A stretch of DNA of 64,000 nt from Desulfoferrobacter suflitae (GTDB lineage Bacteria; Desulfobacterota; Syntrophobacteria; Syntrophobacterales; Syntrophobacteraceae), in NCBI RefSeq assembly GCF_022603395.1, contig NZ_JAIBKA010000004.1, forward strand, positions 412,828 through 476,827, in the 5' to 3' direction. The notes beneath the pieces are model-generated. The model had not been told where the DNA came from, made no database searches, and saw nothing but the letters and a program-made list of their open reading frames with translations. Every line of letters begins with the position of its first letter. Within the stretch, counting starts at the first letter, position 1. This document shows, in pieces, positions 62,499 to 64,000 of the stretch. Made by a program: the position numbers and the translations under genes.

Positions 62499-62853
62499 GC
62501 TCCTCAACAACCCCGCGGTGCAAAAGCTCTATCTCGGCGGCTGATCGACCGCTGTGAAGCTCGCCTGCAGAACCATACGCCGTCCCCATCATAGCTGAGC
62601 GCCGCGCACTCTTCTTCGCTGTACACCTATCCGGTCTTAGGGTGAAAAGCCTCATTTCACGGTCCGTCCCGCCCTCCGTCATTCCCGCAATCCTTAAGCG
62701 GGAATCCAGAAGACAGAAATAAAGGGATCCGTCCTTAATAGATATGGCACTCTTCATGACGTCTTGCACGCCGTTTCCACTTGACGCGGGGTCCTCTTCT
62801 TAGGTAAGGGTGTTCTTAATCGCCCTTCTCCTCTCACAAACGGGAGGTCACTC
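62499..62853. repeat. Gap before the integrase with a small inverted repeat
   Basis: The first 45 bases are the out-of-frame tail of the ATPase. ATTCCCGC (62681-62688) pairs with GCGGGAAT (62698-62705), the core of a widespread interspersed repeat (TCATTCCCGC...GCGGGAATCCA). The stretch just before 62854 holds GGGAGGT as ribosome site. I looked for an attI-like core and found none I could defend. Confidence 0.5.
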
Positions 62854-63849
62854 ATGATGAGCTCTTGTCAATCCGCCGATCGGGATCACCAGCAGCCGCG
62901 CCTGCTCGATCAGGTGCGGGCGGCCATCAGACTGCGCCACTACAGCATACGAACCGAGGAAGCCTACATTCAGTGGATCAGGCGATATATCCTGTTCCAC
63001 AAGAAACGCCACCCCATTGAAATGGGAAGCTCTGAAATCAACCACTTCCTGTCCCATCTTGCTTCCGCAAAGAACGTGGCTTCTTCCACTCACAACCAGG
63101 CCCTGTGTGCGCTGGTTTTTCTCTACAAGGTAGTCCTTCACAAGGACCCTGGAGAGCTTGGAGACGTCATTTGGGCAAAGAAGCCGAAAAAACTTCCTGT
63201 TGTTTTGACTCGAACTGAAGTGAAGGCCCTGCTCAATGGGCTGCAAGATGAAAAATGGATCATGGCCAAACTCCTCTACGGGGCCGGACTGCGATTGATG
63301 GAGTGCATTCGACTTAGAGTCAAGGACGTGGATTTTGGTTACAGACAAATCCTTGTCAGGGACGGCAAAGGGGAGAAGGATCGGGTCACCATGCTGCCGA
63401 CTTGTGTGATCGAGCCTTTGCAGAGGCATCTCGTGGGAGTCAAGGCACTTCATGAGCAGGACTTGAGGGAAGGGTTTGGGAACGTTTACCTTCCGTTTGC
63501 ACTGGTGAGAAAATACCCTCATGCCGACCGGGACTGGGCATGGCAGTATGTCTTTCCTTCCAGGAAGCGCTCGATTGACCCCAGAACGAGGATCGAGAGG
63601 CGGCACCACATAGATGAGACTGTCTTGCAGAGGGCGGTCAAGGAAGCGGCGAAAAGGGCGAGGATCAACAAGGTCGTCGGCCCTCATGTGCTTCGCCACT
63701 CCTTTGCCACACATTTATTGGAGGCGGGCCACGACATCCGCACTGTCCAAGAGCTCTTGGGCCACCAGGACGTGAAGACCACTATGATTTACACCCATGT
63801 TCTGAACAAAGGCGGAATGGGAGTCCAGAGTCCTGCCGACAGGCTCTGA
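62854..63849 (+). CDS. Integron-type tyrosine recombinase (IntI family)
   Basis: 331 residues. N-terminal SAM-like domain with [20 protein letters not shown] and [11 protein letters not shown]. The catalytic domain has Arg147 in [16 protein letters not shown], Lys172 in [10 protein letters not shown], His278 and Arg281 in [14 protein letters not shown], His304 in LLGHQDVKT and the nucleophile Tyr313 in MIYTHV, all present. The IntI-specific insertion is present at about 205-260: [20 protein letters not shown] and [17 protein letters not shown]. This separates it from ordinary XerCD-type recombinases. No cassette array is visible on either side within the window. Confidence 0.9.
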   Translation: MMSSCQSADRDHQQPRLLDQVRAAIRLRHYSIRTEEAYIQWIRRYILFHKKRHPIEMGSSEINHFLSHLASAKNVASSTHNQALCALVFLYKVVLHKDPGELGDVIWAKKPKKLPVVLTRTEVKALLNGLQDEKWIMAKLLYGAGLRLMECIRLRVKDVDFGYRQILVRDGKGEKDRVTMLPTCVIEPLQRHLVGVKALHEQDLREGFGNVYLPFALVRKYPHADRDWAWQYVFPSRKRSIDPRTRIERRHHIDETVLQRAVKEAAKRARINKVVGPHVLRHSFATHLLEAGHDIRTVQELLGHQDVKTTMIYTHVLNKGGMGVQSPADRL

Positions 63850-63852
63850 TTA

Positions 63853-63895
63853 GGCGGTATATGCGGCTGCGGGCCGCTGTGTATGCCCCTTGCCA
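63853..63895. other. Hairpin directly after the integrase gene
   Basis: TTAGGCGGTATATGCGGC is followed by TGCGG and GCCGCTGTGTATGCC. GCGGC pairs with GCCGC, and the flanking TATATGC/TGTATGC can pair imperfectly. It might be a transcript end or a recombination-site relic. It does not show the TAAC/GTTRRRY core of attC sites. Confidence 0.3.
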
Positions 63896-63937
63896 GAAAG
63901 TGGAATATTGCTGTTAAGTGCCTGTCACGAAATAAAC

Positions 63938-64000
63938 TTTACACTCTTTCTTGCCATGATATACTGCTGTCATGGAGAAAGAACTGATCAAAAAACGATT
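63938..64000 (+). CDS. Start of an unidentified gene, cut by the window edge
   Basis: TTTACA (about 63938) and TATACT (about 63960), 16 bases apart, form a sigma70-like promoter. About 6 bases further ATG 63972 opens a frame MEKELIKKR that runs off the end. The very short leader would give a nearly leaderless message, or the promoter belongs to another start. Nine codons are too few to name the product. Confidence 0.3.

Noticed and set aside
62500..62853. Candidate attI or attC site near the integrase
   Set aside because: No GTTRRRY core with a paired inverse core in a plausible arrangement could be defended by eye.
1..64000. tRNA, rRNA or CRISPR arrays
   Set aside because: I scanned for TpsiC-arm text, conserved 16S/23S stretches and regularly spaced direct repeats on both strands and found none; a GTTCGAATCC near 35769 lies inside aspS.

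Overview
The window reads as chromosome of an anaerobic deltaproteobacterium (Desulfobacterota), most like the Syntrophobacter group. That assignment is inference. It rests on an EtfA with a built-in ferredoxin domain, the rpmF-fab-rpiB-glyA-rib-nusB order typical of deltaproteobacteria, a branched-chain amino acid uptake operon, many sensory kinases, and moderately high GC. Nearly everything is coding, with short gaps and frequent start/stop overlaps. I found no rRNA, tRNA or CRISPR array.

Layout. 0.2-5.3 kb: livHMGF plus serA, with a terminator-like hairpin just before livH. 5.6-11.6 kb, minus strand: branched-chain aminotransferase, a lone amino-acid ABC ATPase, a sensor kinase whose ATP-binding domain looks dead, and gltX. 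11.8-25.7 kb, plus strand: yceD-rpmF, then an acyl-CoA dehydrogenase with EtfB and ferredoxin-EtfA where plsX-fabH-fabD are expected, then fabG-fabF (no acpP between them), rpiB, glyA, the complete riboflavin set ribD-ribE-ribBA-ribH, and nusB. 26.4-30.6 kb: exported proteins of unknown role, a Cys-rich YkgJ-like protein, a membrane-anchored rhodanese and cutA. 30.6-38.5 kb, minus strand: hisD, rlpA, a homocitrate/Re-citrate-synthase-like enzyme fused to a Cache sensor domain, aspS, hisS and two tiny genes. 38.7-44.6 kb: isochorismatase-like hydrolase, U32 peptidase, LysM amidase, threonine aldolase, a UroD/MetE-fold protein and a transglutaminase-like protein. 45.2-54.8 kb: a periplasmic binding protein next to a hybrid histidine kinase, an M20 peptidase, a FemAB-like protein, a Tyr-rich exported protein, HU, an exported RidA, and a second binding protein closely related to the first. 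55.0-59.3 kb: a secreted glycoside hydrolase, then four small genes ending in a NYN-LOTUS protein.

The last 4.5 kb is a mobile or scarred zone: a perfect 29-bp inverted repeat, a gene for a protein that is 41% histidine, a broken IS66 transposase cut by what looks like an IS21-type end, a decapitated livM, a liv-type ATPase with a frameshifted tail, an integron-type integrase, and the first bases of a further gene at the edge.

The most interesting items are the acyl-CoA dehydrogenase/ETF module sitting inside a fatty-acid-synthesis locus, the Cache domain on a cytosolic carbon-carbon ligase, the kinase with a degenerate catalytic domain, and the scattered family of inverted repeats built on GGGTTTCGC.
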